DNA from: Cardiocondyla obscurior
Lineage: Eukaryota; Arthropoda; Insecta; Hymenoptera; Formicidae
Reading direction: 5' to 3'
Length of the DNA: 64,000 nucleotides
Assembly (NCBI RefSeq): GCF_019399895.1
Contig: NC_091864.1
Span: 11,758,001-11,822,000, forward strand
The notes under the pieces are model-generated. The model had not been told where the DNA came from. It did no database searches and saw only the letters and a program-made list of their open reading frames with translations. Both the position numbers and the translations under genes were made by a program. Of this stretch, positions 14,901 through 29,900 are shown piece after piece. How positions within the stretch are numbered: the first letter of the stretch is position 1; the number at the start of each line of letters is the position of its first letter.

Positions 14901-17900
14901 CATTTTGTAATTTTATAAAATTATCAGCGCAATTAATATTTTAGACTAATAATGATCCTAGCTTCGATCTCCCCTCTCCCCCTCCTCCTCGGTGCCAACT
15001 TTCGTTTCAAAAAGCGTAGGCGGGCGAATAATTAGTTTACCATTAGCGCGCAATCTTCTTGCGCCGTGAGACGGTTGCGAAAGAGAAATTGTCCAAACAA
15101 GAGAATCGCTGCGGCGAAATACCAATCGACGCTATAGGGGAGCGTCACGTCGCTCAGAGGGTAGAGAATGGATGCGCCAACGTGGACGTTTGAAACGCGT
15201 GCAGAATTTCTAATCTACTTGGTACACCGCGACGTGGGCGCGTACGCAAATCATGAAAGTGACAAAGCGATCGGTACGCCGACGTGTACGATTAATTCCT
15301 AGGGAAATCGATGCCCGAGCGCGCGCCGCGTTGCCAGAATCGCGGAATGTTGCTCGACGTCCTTGCGTGCACCATGTAAATTAAATGCGTCTACGTCGAA
15401 CCGAACATACCGAGAACGCGAGCACGTATTCGCTAATGATACGGTAACCTGCAGCATCGGTCCATCTATCTTTTCCACGATCACTACTCTGAACCACGCG
15501 AGTTGTCGCTCTTTCTCTTTTCTCTCTACCTTTTCTCTGTTTAGACCATTTATTTCGATTAAGTAACGAGAGATGATTAAACAACGCACGAACGAGACTG
15601 TATTAATATAATTGTATTTATTACATATTTATGTTACATAGTGAAAAAATGAAATACTTATAATTAACTAGATCCTGCCGGAATATTTGATCAACATTTC
15701 GCCTTTACTTTTCTTTTTTGTTCTTTCTTTCTTGTTTTTCGCATAGTTTAATCGCCACTCTATCAAACCGAATGTTACTCCGAATCAATATGACGTATAC
15801 ATATACAGAACATATTGACATGGCGCGTAATGCACGTGCTCGTCGCGTGCGTAGCTGCATGACGTATGCAATAGCCGCAACGAGAGAACTACTCGAACAT
15901 GCAACCAAGCGTTTGCTGTGAGTCCATCCGTATATACCTGCAATTCTCGCAATTTATAGTATCTGCAACGCGTTGCACCTGCAACACGTTTGTCATAAAT
16001 CGACCGGTTCTATCAATCGGTCTCGCGAAGCTATCCAAGGTGTAAAAGATAATGCGTACAATATGTTCTGTAGATTTGCAAACGTTATGCGAATATCGTA
16101 AATCGAATGTAGAAGGAAGTTCGCGAAGCGAACATTTGCCAACGTCAAATTTGCAATACACTCGCGAGAGGTAAATGGGTTATGAAATTACTGATCTGAA
16201 ATTCTTCGATATAAATATTTATCAGCAAGAAAATAATATATCCCGCACGTTACGTTAATTTAATACAGAGGGTATTCTCTTTTTTTCATCCTTCAATTTT
16301 ATTAAATCGATCGAACAGTTATAACGAAAGTGTAACGTAATCTCTATTTTGTATCGACGATTTGAAGATAAGGCGATTATTAAGATCGATGGGTCTCTAA
16401 ACTGAATTGTAAGCCTACAACAATATGTAAGAAATAGGGTTGCACAGCGAGGCATGCATAAAACATAAGAGATCCACCGAACTACGTTGCGAATCAGAAT
16501 TATTTATTGTGGTTTGAAATACGCGATTGTCCTATGCATTCGCAGCGGCATGTCTTGCACTTTATCTGCATCCTCGAGTGTGAAAATAGAACTAGACATT
16601 GAAAGACAATCATAAAAAGGCTGAAAACCGCTGTTTTAGAACGACATTTTCGAACTGAACCCAAAGAACGGAGATAGAGCGTAGAATACACGACGCGCGC
16701 ATTTCCCAAGTGGAATAGATCAACGTTTGCCGCAACCGCAGGGTCCTCTGCTCATTCGCGCGGTATGCGAAATGCATGATACGTGAGCGCACGTTTTTGC
16801 CGCTATATAATACGTATTTTAATACAAAAATATATTGGAAACGTTGAATTTAAATGAAACAAATTCCCTTTCTTTTTCTTTAAACATGAAATTGCTATTT
16901 TCTAATTGTAATTTATTTTAAAATTATCTTTATTTCTATCTATCGAAATACTTCTGAAGCATTAATTAACGGTTATATAACGGAAATTTCTTGATATCTT
17001 GTCACGTTTGATAAATATGTTGATACTCATATTTTACTTACGTTCTTACGTTTTTACGTATTGAATTAATTGAATTGAAGCTCTTCATTCAATACTGACT
17101 TCAATATTTTGCTAGCATCTGATGAAATAAACTCATGTAATTAGTTACACGGTATAGTTTGGTATACCAACGTGATTTCAGAATGTATATCTTGCCAACA
17201 AATGGTTGCAATCAGCTGGTACCAGCGACATACCGACATGACCATCTCTCTTCAGCTTAGTACCTGAATGCCGGACTTCGAAAGTTGAATTACGTTGTAT
17301 TTCGCGTGAGTGGTCGGGAATTAACGACGCTTCGCCATTTCTGTTTGCTTGTCAGCTGTTCGAATATTGTTTGTACATGGATCATTCTATTTCAATTTCA
17401 ATCCTTCTCCGCCGAAAGTTTTCAGAGATTGATTTACTGCTGCATGTATCGTTATGTGACACGTACTATCGAAATTACGTTTCTCTTTTCATTACAAGAG
17501 CGTTAAATTCTAACATCTTAAACTAATACATTTTTTTTTTTTAATTTATCAAATATTTCCATAATTTTAGGTATCCGTAAGATATATATATTTTTTAAGT
17601 ATTTTTGGTCTTGCAAAATACATGCTAACTATAATTTCAGCAAAATGTCACAATTTATCATATGCGATTATATCTTTTCCGATACACGTACAAACATCAC
17701 TAGAGATAATAATAATTTGCATCACGTAGTTTATAAGAACATCTATGAAATATTTAACATACGGGGAAATTAATTAATCGCTGTTATCGAAATTATCATT
17801 TCTCCTGTGGTACATCAATTAAAACGTCGTTATTCACGAAATTTTTTTTATTTTAAATCATATCAGTTCGCTGGTGTCTTTTTGAGAAAACGAAAAATTA

Positions 17901-20900
17901 TATACGTCGTATCATTACTGATTCGTTTCCCTTAACGACGCGGCCATATCAAAGCACAGCTTCAACGGGTGATATTAATGTCAATACGACATGACGATTT
18001 TCATATCATACGAGATAGGGAGGAGACGAAAAAGAGAGAGTGACGAGCCGACGACCGGCTGACTAGATAGATTCTTTTTGGTATCCGAGACACGCTTCCA
18101 ACAGTTCCACCGGAATTCCCGATCAGTTTTTCTTCCCTCGGGCGGAGGAAAAATTTTCGCGATCGAGGAAAACGGAATTGACGCGTCGGCGCGAGTGGGA
18201 AAAGGCGAAACCAAACGGCAAGGAGATCGAAATGTACGAGAAGAAGAGAAAGGAATAAGGGAGCTTCAGAGAGACGAGATGACGGCGAAGAGTCGCGCGC
18301 GGAAAAGAAAATTTCGCGCTCCGCGGCATACTGATCCCTTTTGACGTGCGACTTCGTCGTGGGATTGTGCGCTCGTATATTCCTTTCTTCCCTCTGTCGC
18401 AACCCCCGTGAATTCTGTGTCGGATCTCCCGAAGATTGCCGGAATTGCTGGAGGTCCGGGGGAACTCCCGTGCTCACCTATCGCTGACTCGATGAAAGTC
18501 AGGATTACCTGCACAAGTGCTCCAATTCGTCTTCGGTCGTAGAACAATCGACTGCAACGGGCTTTACGTCCGCGGCGTTCTCAAATGGAACTTCTGTTGG
18601 CGTTACGTGACGGGACTTATGAAAGGAGAAGTCTGTACTGGGTACGTCAAATTTTTCGATATACTCCCCCACGTGAGTTCCTTATATTTACGGTGTTGCG
18701 GAAATTCGAATGACTTTTGAAATGTTCTTGTCGGGATTTACATATCTTAAAAGGTCGCGCGTTTGTCTCAAATGATTTTCGACGGACCTTCGGTACGTTG
18801 AATCTAATTTTTCGATCCGTCGCAGCAAAGGTGTTTTTTTTATTTTATTTATATTAAGAGGAACGGGATTGTATTACCGGTTAAAAAGCGCGAGTCTGAA
18901 AGAAGAACAGTGTGACTGGAAAATAATCGATAAAGTAACGCACGTGAAACTTTTACCGCAACTTTTTTAGTGGAAGGTATCTTTTCGTTTTATTTCCTCG
19001 ACTCTGAGCATCACGTGCCTGAACATTGCAGAGGTTCCACAACGGTATAAACTCTGAAAAATTTGTCATCACGAGTTAGTATCCAACTTGGTGATCCTCG
19101 GAATGCGGACGAGTAACGTGACTTTCTTCATCGTCGTTGCGCGCGCCGGGCGAGATCTTCGTTCCCTTTCATTCTCAGCTTTCCCATTCTCTCGCTTGTC
19201 TTTTCCCTTTTCGCTTTGCGACGAAACATCCGTGAAGATATTCAACACATCCGACAATGTCGGATTGCAACGCGAACTTTGTCGGTAACATGAAGTGTAC
19301 CTATAGAAATTATCATTATCAAAGTTGAAAGAGAGTACAAAGCACGGAGAACTATAACCATAAGCGGAATGCTCTTGGTTAAGTTAAATCCGTTATATCA
19401 CTGCAACAGAAACAAAGGAGTTGAAATTGGCGTGTTCTCGGCCAATTCTTTAAAAACTTATACAATATTAAAATTTTTTTCTTTTACAATCTATAAAATG
19501 AAAAAAGGTATAAAAAATTAGCTTTATTACTCTTTGAAAAATAAATTTAACATTTAATTAAATAAAACTTTTAGAATATAATATGTTTTAAAATATAATT
19601 TTTCTTTTATTGAGATGTATGTATAATACACCGAAAAATTCGAGACGTATGATTGTCGTAAGTAGTCGTATGGTCGAAGATGTCGTGTATCCTGACTGCG
19701 GGGCCTGTTGCGGGCGTAAATGCATATTTACGTCGAATATTGGCCGTTATTGGCAGGTTGGCTGAATGTCGATAACCTGAGCGATGGCCCATAACACGAG
19801 AATGCCAGGGAATCGATTAAATAAAGTCACGAGTTACGATCGGATGCGACGGGCTGAATGCAAAAAGAGGGGGAGGATTTCGCCAGAGTGTGCATAATAT
19901 GAAAATGCATGTAAATGTGACGCATGATGCCGTAAACAATCATGACAATTCGAATGACGACACGCTGTGTGTGTTTAATAAATGCTCCGCCGTTCGAAAT
20001 GTTAAATGATATAATATACGCAACACTTGTTTTGAATTTGCTATAATGCGAAATACAGATCTTTATTAATTTATGCTTTTATATTTTATTTAACGAACAG
20101 TGAAAATTAACTAAACGGAACAAAACGCGGTCAATTATTCATAACAGTTTCACCAACAAGTTCCGTAATTTTTCCTTTTTTTTTTTTATTAATTATTAAA
20201 AAATGTTCTTACTAACGTATATATTTTTGTCACATGTTACAGAACTACCTAAAGCGACAGACTCGATTCCGACGAAATCAACGACGGCGGCGAAACGATC
20301 TGTGCCGACGGATGCACCAATGCTGAACTACATCTTTGACACACACAGCACTCTGAACAAGCATCAGCATCATCACGATCACAAATGGGGCCCTCACTTC
20401 GAAGGCGAGAGTTCCAACATCACGGTGCAAGCTGGTGCTAGTGTCACACTCGATTGCAGGATATCGTTGCTGCAGGACAAAACCGTAAGCGTGAAAACAT
20501 ACACTTAGTCATTCTGTTCGCTCCTTTCCTTCGTGCCTCGTATCTGGTCGCCTGCGGCTTTTAATCACTCCTACAAATGCACAGCGCAATAACTCACAAC
20601 TAATCTCAGAATATTTTGCCTTATTACACCCCGGGTAAGCTACGTTTAGCTTATTATGATTAATCTGCTGTGGCCCGCGAGCGCGTTCGTAACATTTTAT
20701 ACTTCAAGGAATGAATTTAAGGAGAAATTCACGTAATCGCTGCCGGCGACCTGGTTATTCGCACGCGTAATCTGCACATAATAATTCAACAAACCCATGT
20801 TAAACTTTGCACAAAGTTTTCTTTATTCTTACGATTACGTATTCGATATGATTTAATCGTATTTTAAACTACACGCAAGAGTTTCAAAGATAAACGCACG

Positions 20901-23900
20901 CCTTTTTTTTCTCCTCTTTTTTTTTTATAGTTGAACAGCTTTAATCTTAATTTTTTTAATTAAAAAAATTTTATCTGATGTACAAAGAAAGGAACGGCGA
21001 CATTTGATCTACTACGAAACTACTTCGCATTCAAACCTACAATGACTTTATTCTCAAGTACCGCGGGTGTTCATTTAGATTGCATTTATTGCTGTAATGC
21101 AGTTACAAACCGTTCCCGCATTATCCATGCCCCAAACTATAGAACAAATTATGCGGTCAGATATCGGTTGTGTGCGCATGAATCTCTCTGGTGCTTGAAC
21201 AGATAATATCCTGTTACGTAGCAGCAATTTATAATATAATATAACAGTCGACCAATATCGTAGATTTACAAATTATACGAAATTAATTATTCGTTCAGAT
21301 CCGTTAAAAGCATTTTATTGGCTTTGATAATAATAATTTTTATTACACAAATTACTCTTTTTTTTTATCTGAAAACGTAGCTAATAAATACCTGACTAAA
21401 ATAATTTTTTAATACATAATTATTTATGTTTTAATTTTTATTTTTAATTAACTTTTTAGTTGAAAGAAATGGTAATACGTTTACAAGAAAAGCAACGTTT
21501 AAAAACTGATGGTAATTTGTGTACGATATCGGACAGTGAATCTCCCATATATCTTCAAAGCACCGATAATACCCGATTAGCTCTAGTAGATCCATGCAGA
21601 AGATGTATGATATTACATACACATCTAATGGACTATTCGATAACATGCTATTCAGTTTCTCGGATAAACTGCATTCTCTACTTGATTTTCTCTATATTTT
21701 TATCTAACCTTGACATACTTGTACAAATTTCAGTTAACCGTGACATTCACTGGTAATTTATATTATAAAATTAATTTAATTTAATTGACAAGAATTATTA
21801 AAAATATTTTTTAATAAAAAAAAAATATCGCAATATCAGGAAGCATTGTAAAAATAAAGCATATGCCACCCGGAGAATATTTTTGCAGAAAAGATAGCGG
21901 TGCAGCGCAAACAAGTTCGCATATAAAATGCGCGCACACACGAGAATTGTCGATATTGCCGGAAAAATCTATACGAACGGTTGTCTATACACCTGTTGAT
22001 ATTTTTACGCGTGATTCTTGATGCCGCGCAGATGACGTTACATCGCATTCGAACGATTATTAACGTTATAAACGAGGTTGTGAAGATAATGAAAACGAGA
22101 CAATTCCGGCAAAATTTTTTTTTTTTTTATTGTGTATGGAGAAGCAGTAGTATGCAGTGATTGTTCTCCTCGAGAAAATAATTTTGTATTTTATTAACTT
22201 TTATGGTATTTTCAGGTATCCTGGCTACGACGACAGAGTAGCGAGAGCAGCGAGAAAATGAGATTGTTGACGGTGGGCCAGCAGACGTATACGGGCGACT
22301 CGAGATACACCATTGAATTTCAGTACCCGGACAATTGGCGTTTGCGTATCAAGCGTGTTAACAGCAGCGACGAGGGGCAATACGAGTGTCAGATCAGCAC
22401 CCATCCGCCAAAGTTCATTTACGTCAATCTACACATTAATGGTAAGTGATACGAGCGCGCACTAAGGATCTCCAACATTGGCATCGAGACTGCAATGTTG
22501 ATGACAGTTAACTGTGCGCATAGCTTGATGAAAGAACGATTTTCCGCAGATTTTTAGTTAACAGCTTGCTTTAAATAAATTCTTGCGCTCTTTGCACACC
22601 CCGGATTTAAGTTCTTTGTAAAAAAAAAAAAAAAAAAAAAAAAACCCAGCACTTGTGGATTTTTCTGAACGAACTCTTTTAGAGTAATTTGACGCAATTG
22701 TTTTATCTTCCTAAAAGAAGCGGAGCAAAGAACGAAAACTTCTCTACTATTTACTCTTTCTCAAGCTTACATGTCTCTACCGTTTAACACCTTTTTGTTC
22801 CACTCTCGCCGTGTCTGAAACGAATTTAATGTAGCATTACAGCGAACAGAGGGAGGACATAAAAGAGATTTTAAATAGGATGATTGTAATTTAAGTTTTC
22901 CCTTGTTTTTTTCTTTTTCATAAAATTTTGGATAAAATGTAAAAACCTATATAATGCGTTTTAACGAAAGAATAATAGAATCGCTACGGTAATAAATAGA
23001 TGGTGATAAATACGATAATTAAAACGGCTCTGATTACATCGCGCGGAAGACATGAAAACTTTACTCAAATCATAAAACCCCTTTATAATTGTTTGAACCC
23101 CCTCTTCTACGTTCACGCTCATTTGAATTAGTAAGACGGCGAAGAAAGAAAGACGATATGTCTCTCGGTAATACCTCGCGATTCAATATTCTATTGATGG
23201 AGAGTCGACGAGAAAAAGAGAAACTCTCGAATTCCGCAATTCTACTAGCGATTGGACAAATTGCCTCCGTCTGCAGTGTTCTTGCGGTGAAGATCGCTTA
23301 AAAGGATAATTGAAAACGAAGTGCCTTGTAGTCGAGATGGAAGGGGGATAGAGGGAAGAGAAAATCCACGGTCCGTTCAGTTCGGAAGGACGACGGTGCG
23401 CAAAGCGGAAGAACTTCATCTCGTTGTAGTCCGGTAATCGAGGTGTGTCGTGCAATTCGGCGAAATGAGAGTATGTAAGGGCGAAGTGGCAGATACGGAA
23501 AGGTAGAACGAGGAATGGACAACGGAAAATTGTAAACGGCGGGAAGATTTTAATAAACGTGAGAGAGAAAAATTGCGTAATTTTAAAGGCTAACGGTGGA
23601 CAATAAGGGCGCGCCGTAAAAACATAACGGCCGGTAACATGGAATAAGAATAAAAGTAGACGACACTGGTACGTTTATTAAAAAGTCGCGAAATCGTAAC
23701 GTCGAGAAAACATGAAATATTCTGAGAGACCATAACGTCCGTGTGATAAATTCTATATTAAAGTATAAATAATTAATGTGATTGTTCTAAAGTATCTTTT
23801 ATACAGTAAGTTTGATATTTCTAATTACGTTACAATTTTCATGAATGAAGAGAGACTAAAAAGAATTCTAGTAACTCTCAGTAAAGACGTCGTACGAATG

Positions 23901-26900
23901 TGACTTCTGCTCTCAATCGTATAGAATTGCAAGATTGCGATAAAAAAAAAAAAAGGGAAGAGTCTTCTCTTTTACTTATTTCTTGGTTCTCACGCTTTTA
24001 CCAATGTGAGATTATATCCGTAAGCTTTCGCTTCTGCGGGATAAGACGGCGTAGCTTCTTCGCGTTATAGCCCGGAATCTTCCAACGCGAGTTCAAAAGG
24101 ATTATCTACTTAAAGCCCCTTGCACTTATCCGCGTAGCATTCCTTCATTCGCGTAATTTGTCAAAATAATTTCTGCGGTGTGCGTAACATCGATCGTCTA
24201 AAACAAAAAAAAAAAAACAAAAATTGCTGCGTACTTTTGCAAGCAGGCTTTTATTGCAAGTAGGCAATTATTACTAGGTAATTGCCTTATTTCTTTTTCT
24301 ATTTCGATGTGCGAGCGGCGCGAAGATTTTAACGGTATACGTTGCGCTTCCTATTATTCATATAACGCTCAATATTCCTGCAATGAAAATTTAATCGTTT
24401 TACTTTGTTAATACCTTTGTACGCGAGCTTTCATGAGATCGTTTGTACGAGGTCCAAAGCGTCAAATGCCATTGAAAGAACGAAATATCGTTGCCTAGCA
24501 CATTTCTCACTGGCCCCGGCATCCTATTCTGTTTTTGTATTTGTTTCGACTTTGAAAGTCAAATTACGGTAAACACAATTGTCCATTGTGCGAATCTTGC
24601 AATCGCGTTTTATCGAATGAATCTCACCGTACGATAATTAACGCAAGATATATGAATGCCTTGCCTGACTATTGTCGCGCATTGCAATCGATTATCAGCG
24701 GCTATTTTTGAAACCCGGTGGATTTCTCTGTATATGCGAATAAGCTCTACGCGTAACACAAATTAATTATGATTTTCTTTGGACGAATTAATTATTTTAA
24801 TGTTTCATTACGCACGATTAATACGATACGGGACATAAATATCAAAAAAAAGGAAAAACAAAATTATAACTCCGTCACTATTGATATGCAATTTAATGCA
24901 AGAAACGGTTTTATCGTATTTGAGAACAGAATCGCAGTGGTCGAAATGCGATCGTAAATCGTCGCAAAAGGAAAACAAATAAAAAGATAATCTCAGTTTC
25001 GAACATTATCGTCGGATCATATTTAAAGAATGTTAGGATTATTGCTGTGCCGGAACGGTCGCACGTAAAAGGAAGGATCAACACTTAATCCGCGAAGAAG
25101 CTGAGATTCCGCAAGATAAAGTAGCCCAAGATTTTGGTATGCGGCGCTACTTCCTCGACCTCTATTCGCCGTTCGTCTTTTTACGTCTATACACCTGCTA
25201 TTGATCTCTCTTGTTCTATCTTTGTCTTTTTGCCAATTTAGTCAACGCGTGTTCTTTTTACGATGTTAATAAAAGAAGGTATTACGATGTTAACAAAAGA
25301 CCGCGAGCTTCGCGAATAGGATGCAATCTGTAATTTGCTTTCAGCTCCTGAAGTATTCAAGAGCAGAAATAGATGCGTCCTAAATTCAAATGTAACAGTG
25401 AGAAAGTTTTCAAGTTCTTTGTTCTTCACCGAAGTTTCATCCTTCACGCGTTTCGCAATGGTAGAAAAATATGAGCGGAAAGCTTAACGTACTAATAGAA
25501 ATATTAAGATAAGACAATTTTAAAGATAATTACTGAATTAAGTTAATTTAAAGATAATCGCTCGACTTACTTAATTGTACTTAATTTCTGCTTGACTGTT
25601 CGTTTCGTACAATTTCATACGCGGATAAATATTCGTGCAGAGTATTTAAAAACTGCTGCTACGGCGTCTACTTAAAATTTTATTACACATTCTTGTTTTT
25701 ATTTACTGCAGAAAGCATACGGTATGAAATTTGCAAGCATTAACGTGAAATTATCGGGTAAGGAAAAAAGGAAGGAAAGTAAGCGAAAAGCATATTTCCG
25801 CGCACAGGGAATAGGGAAAAAAAATTTTGTATCACGTTACGAAAAAAGCATGCGAAATAAAATGCGGCATACCTCAGACAGGGAACACATAAAAAGAAAG
25901 GAGGCAAACTGGGTGAAAGAGAATAGAGTAAGCGCGAGAGAGATTACATTTCGCACTGTATTCATGAGGTCAAGTACCAGGTCGACGAGAGAACGCTCTG
26001 ATCTATCTCCGAAACGTTTTCCCCTTTTCGTGATTTCTTTCGGTACATTGCTTAGCTTTCGTGACCGCGACAGTCTACACATATAGAGGCCACCAATTTG
26101 GAAATGGTCCAGCCGTACGAAAGACGGCGATGGAGATTTGCGAACGAACCTGTTTGCTCGATTGCGTTTAGCACTCGTGTGAACAACCCGATGACGTCAA
26201 TATGAGAGATATTTATTGGGCCATAAAGTTAAATATTTGAAGCCGTATCCGATGTAATCCAATATCACGCTCGTATGTACGACCGAGGCTCGTGACGCGC
26301 AAATTGCACGACGTGATTAACGAATTCATCAAATAATTGCTGGCTGCATTGGAATAAGAATCTCTTAAATTAACGTTATTTAAGATAAAATTATATTATC
26401 GTTTACAATAATAATTACAGCCTTTACTTGCCGATTAATTCTTCAGACGCCAATGATAATAAACGAAGGTCTAAAAATTTGCAAAACCACGCTGGAATCG
26501 AGTAGATTCTGTGACAGTTTGAGTGAAATAGGAGATAATAAAGTAAAGTAGAGAGCGGTTATAGAAATGGAAGGAGAAGGAGAAGAGAAAATCGGATATC
26601 GGAAGTTAATGGGTTGAAATGTGACTTTTCAAATGAAAGATAACTTTCCAGTAAAAACGCGACGATACGCTTCATACGTAATGTATCATGTACAAAACTT
26701 TCATCCGATCTGTAGCACTTTGATATTTAAACCAAACGTAGTAAGTATCTTCACTTCAACATGGTGACTCGAAAACTTCTTATAAGAGGATTAGGATAGA
26801 AACTCCGAGTCTACGATGTCCTCGAGAAGCTCTGAATTTGCTGCGACGTGTCCAAATTTTTTTTTCCTTCCCGATTAAAATTATGACTGTAACAATAATC

Positions 26901-29900
26901 AAATGTTTGCTACGCGAAGCACTTGAAATATCGATGCACTCGGGTTGTTTGTTTAACATACAAAATAACAGTCTCGCTATCTTTTTCAAAAGATTCTATA
27001 AAATGAAAACTAGCCTGCCGAGCTTTTTCATACGACTGCCGATTAAAAAATGTATTTGCTAATGAATTGAATCTTGTCAATTTTTCAGCACCGTCCGTCC
27101 AAATAGTGGACGCCCTGGGCGACCCACTGCGGGACAAGTATTATGAAGCTGATAGCACCATTGAACTATTGTGCGTCGTACGTCACATAGCGATGCAGGT
27201 GCAATACAGCGTCGTCCAGTGGCTTCATGGCAATAGAGTCTTAAACTACGATACAACGAGAGGTGGTATCAGGTAAGCCAAGCTTTGAAAAATTTCTTTT
27301 CCGTAACGTAACAAAATATTACATCTCGAATTGATACGTCGACACGTTTTATTTCGCAATGCCAAGCGCGAAACCGTGCATAATTTTATAATAAATACGT
27401 TATTAAATATTCGCGCCGGGATATCACGATATAAGCGCACACCGCGCTGGGAAATTACGTAGGTGTAAAAGAGGTCTTTAAGCTTAATAGCTCTATCACT
27501 CGAAATTTGCTTGCGCGAAGTCATTCTCGCTCGAAATACTTCTCGACAAATATGAGAAATGCATAATCTAAATGTCAGACAAACTTGACGCGGTTAGGCG
27601 AGCAAAGTGTAATTAATTCACGAAACTTTTCCTTGTTTGACGGGCATTTACGCGCGGTTGAAAGACTCTGTGTCAACTTTCTCTAGAAACGACCAGGAAA
27701 AGTCAAACCTAGATCGCGCATGTACAATAATTCTCTTTGTACATCTCGCCCTCGGAACACTTCGCGGGGCGTTAAAAAATACGGCCCGGTCTTATCTCAT
27801 CTCTCCTGGATTATATATGTAGTATTATAGATTCTCGTGCAACTTGGCCGGAACGGCAGAAATTCAAAGAACCGATTCTGGAGCGTAAGAATTCATTATT
27901 CGCAATCTGTATAATGGCGATGAGATTCGCCGGCTCGTTCAGCTGTCACGTTGAATGAAACTCAAACTCGGGAAATAAGAAAAAGGCGAGAGCGACACGC
28001 CCTATCATATTAAGCTTCGTTAATATATAGTTCGTGTCACGTCCTTCAATGAGATATGAGATATGGGATATAAAACATTCCATTATGCAACGTATTACGG
28101 TCGTTTCACACGTCCCGTTCGAGTTAAGCCCGAAAATTTTACAAAAGTTGAAAAAAAAAAAAAATAACATCCGCGAAATTTCATCTCATTTATACATTGT
28201 CGCATATTCGCGTTTTTCTTGTCTCATCCAGCGTCACTTTGTTAAGTATGATGAATGATATAATTTATCATGTTGAATATATGCTCGCTCATAGCTGTGC
28301 AATCTCAAAAAACTAAACGAAATGAAAATCTCACGTTTACGAGAGATGAGAATTAGGAGTAATGTACTTACACGCTTTTGATAAGTTATTTATTGTATCG
28401 CTACTAAAAGCAAACAAATTTTTAGAATTCACTTTTACAACAACGAATTATATTGGGATAAACAAAGAATTCTTTACGCTAGATCAAGATTTATTAGTCA
28501 AAATAGCTATTTTTTTTATATTTCATACATTTAAATTACCAATTAAGAAAATCTTTAAAAATCCCTTTTTTTCATATAATGCATATATAAAACTATGCAA
28601 ATTTCGTAAACTGCAAACTTTGGAATAAACTGCATGCTCGAATAATATAAAAAAATTATATTTTTCATAAAACTTTTTTCGGAAAATTTATATTGCATAT
28701 CTAACAGCGCTGATGTGTGCAGAATGTCATCGTTCGCGGTACGCCCTTTTTTTTTTTCTCCCCCCGCAATTTCTCGGGCCAGGATACAAGAACATCCCCA
28801 AAGGACCCGAAAATACGTGCCGGTAGAGTGCTCATACGGAGTACATGGTGGTTGATGACAGTAGCCGCGCGAGTTAGGACGCCGGCGTGTCGACGAGAAA
28901 GGTTTCGTTGTTCAGGGGGCCGGTTCTTGGTTGAGACCAACGTTTCCGTGGGCCCGGTCTGACAGTAAAGTTAGGTGCCGGTGAGACACGAAGGGACAGT
29001 AAATGAAATTAGTTTGCGTTGCGCGCTTCCGTACATACGACTGTATATACACGAGGTCGTGGATCCCGCTGCGAGAACGGAATAGCGTCCCTCTGCGATC
29101 TGCCTGGCGACTATACGTTCCCAACGTTAAATATTTTGCCATATGCAGCGCATTAAAATATTAATTAACACTTTTTCAAATCCTGCACGCAAACGTTAGT
29201 TTGAAATAGGAATTGCCTTTAAAAAAAAAAGAAATCCTTCTTACCTCCCTTATCTCTCGAAATCTGTCGTTTCAGGTATTGAATTTTATATCGCAATGTT
29301 TTGGAATATTCAATATTTTGATCTTTCCCGCACGAACCGATTTCGAATATGCTGCAGCCAGTCGTGTTCAAAGACTTTTTTTTTTTCCTCCCTCTTCCTT
29401 TCGTTCGTTCTCACACGGAATTCTCTGTGAACCACAAGCCGTAAACACGCTGCACATGAAGTTGCTGCAGTACCATAGCACTTGTTTTCCCAATGCAGCA
29501 GCGTCTGCAGTGGCGAGAGAACAAGAAATATTGCTATCTCGCTTAATTTAATCTTTCATTTAATTAATCATCCGACATCTACCTGGTTTTCTCTGTCCTC
29601 CAGAATTTAACAATGCGTCTACGATAATCTCGTTCTGTCAGGTACACATCGGTTTTGGTACACCGAAGACTGATGCTGCAATATCTCGAAAGAAATTTTC
29701 ACGTTATATTCGAGCTATTAAAATTTATTCATACACACAAAAGAAGTTATTAAATTAGTATCAAGTAGAAGTAAAGCAGGAAAATTTTTAATCAATATGC
29801 TGATGTGTTTAAAAAAAAAAAAAAAAAAGAAACATAACATATGCACACATTATTGAACGTTCGTAAAGTAGCAGTGTAACAGCTATCCAAATAATAATTA

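Noticed and set aside
18001..18547. Several overlapping frames in a CpG-rich block of Dpr20 intron 1
   Set aside because: Open in at least four frames at once with Arg/Ser-rich random translations; possibly regulatory DNA, not coding.
25724..26086. A 120-codon Lys/Arg-rich frame in Dpr20 intron 3
   Set aside because: It reflects purine-rich low-complexity DNA; there is no donor at its end and it does not fit Dpr20.
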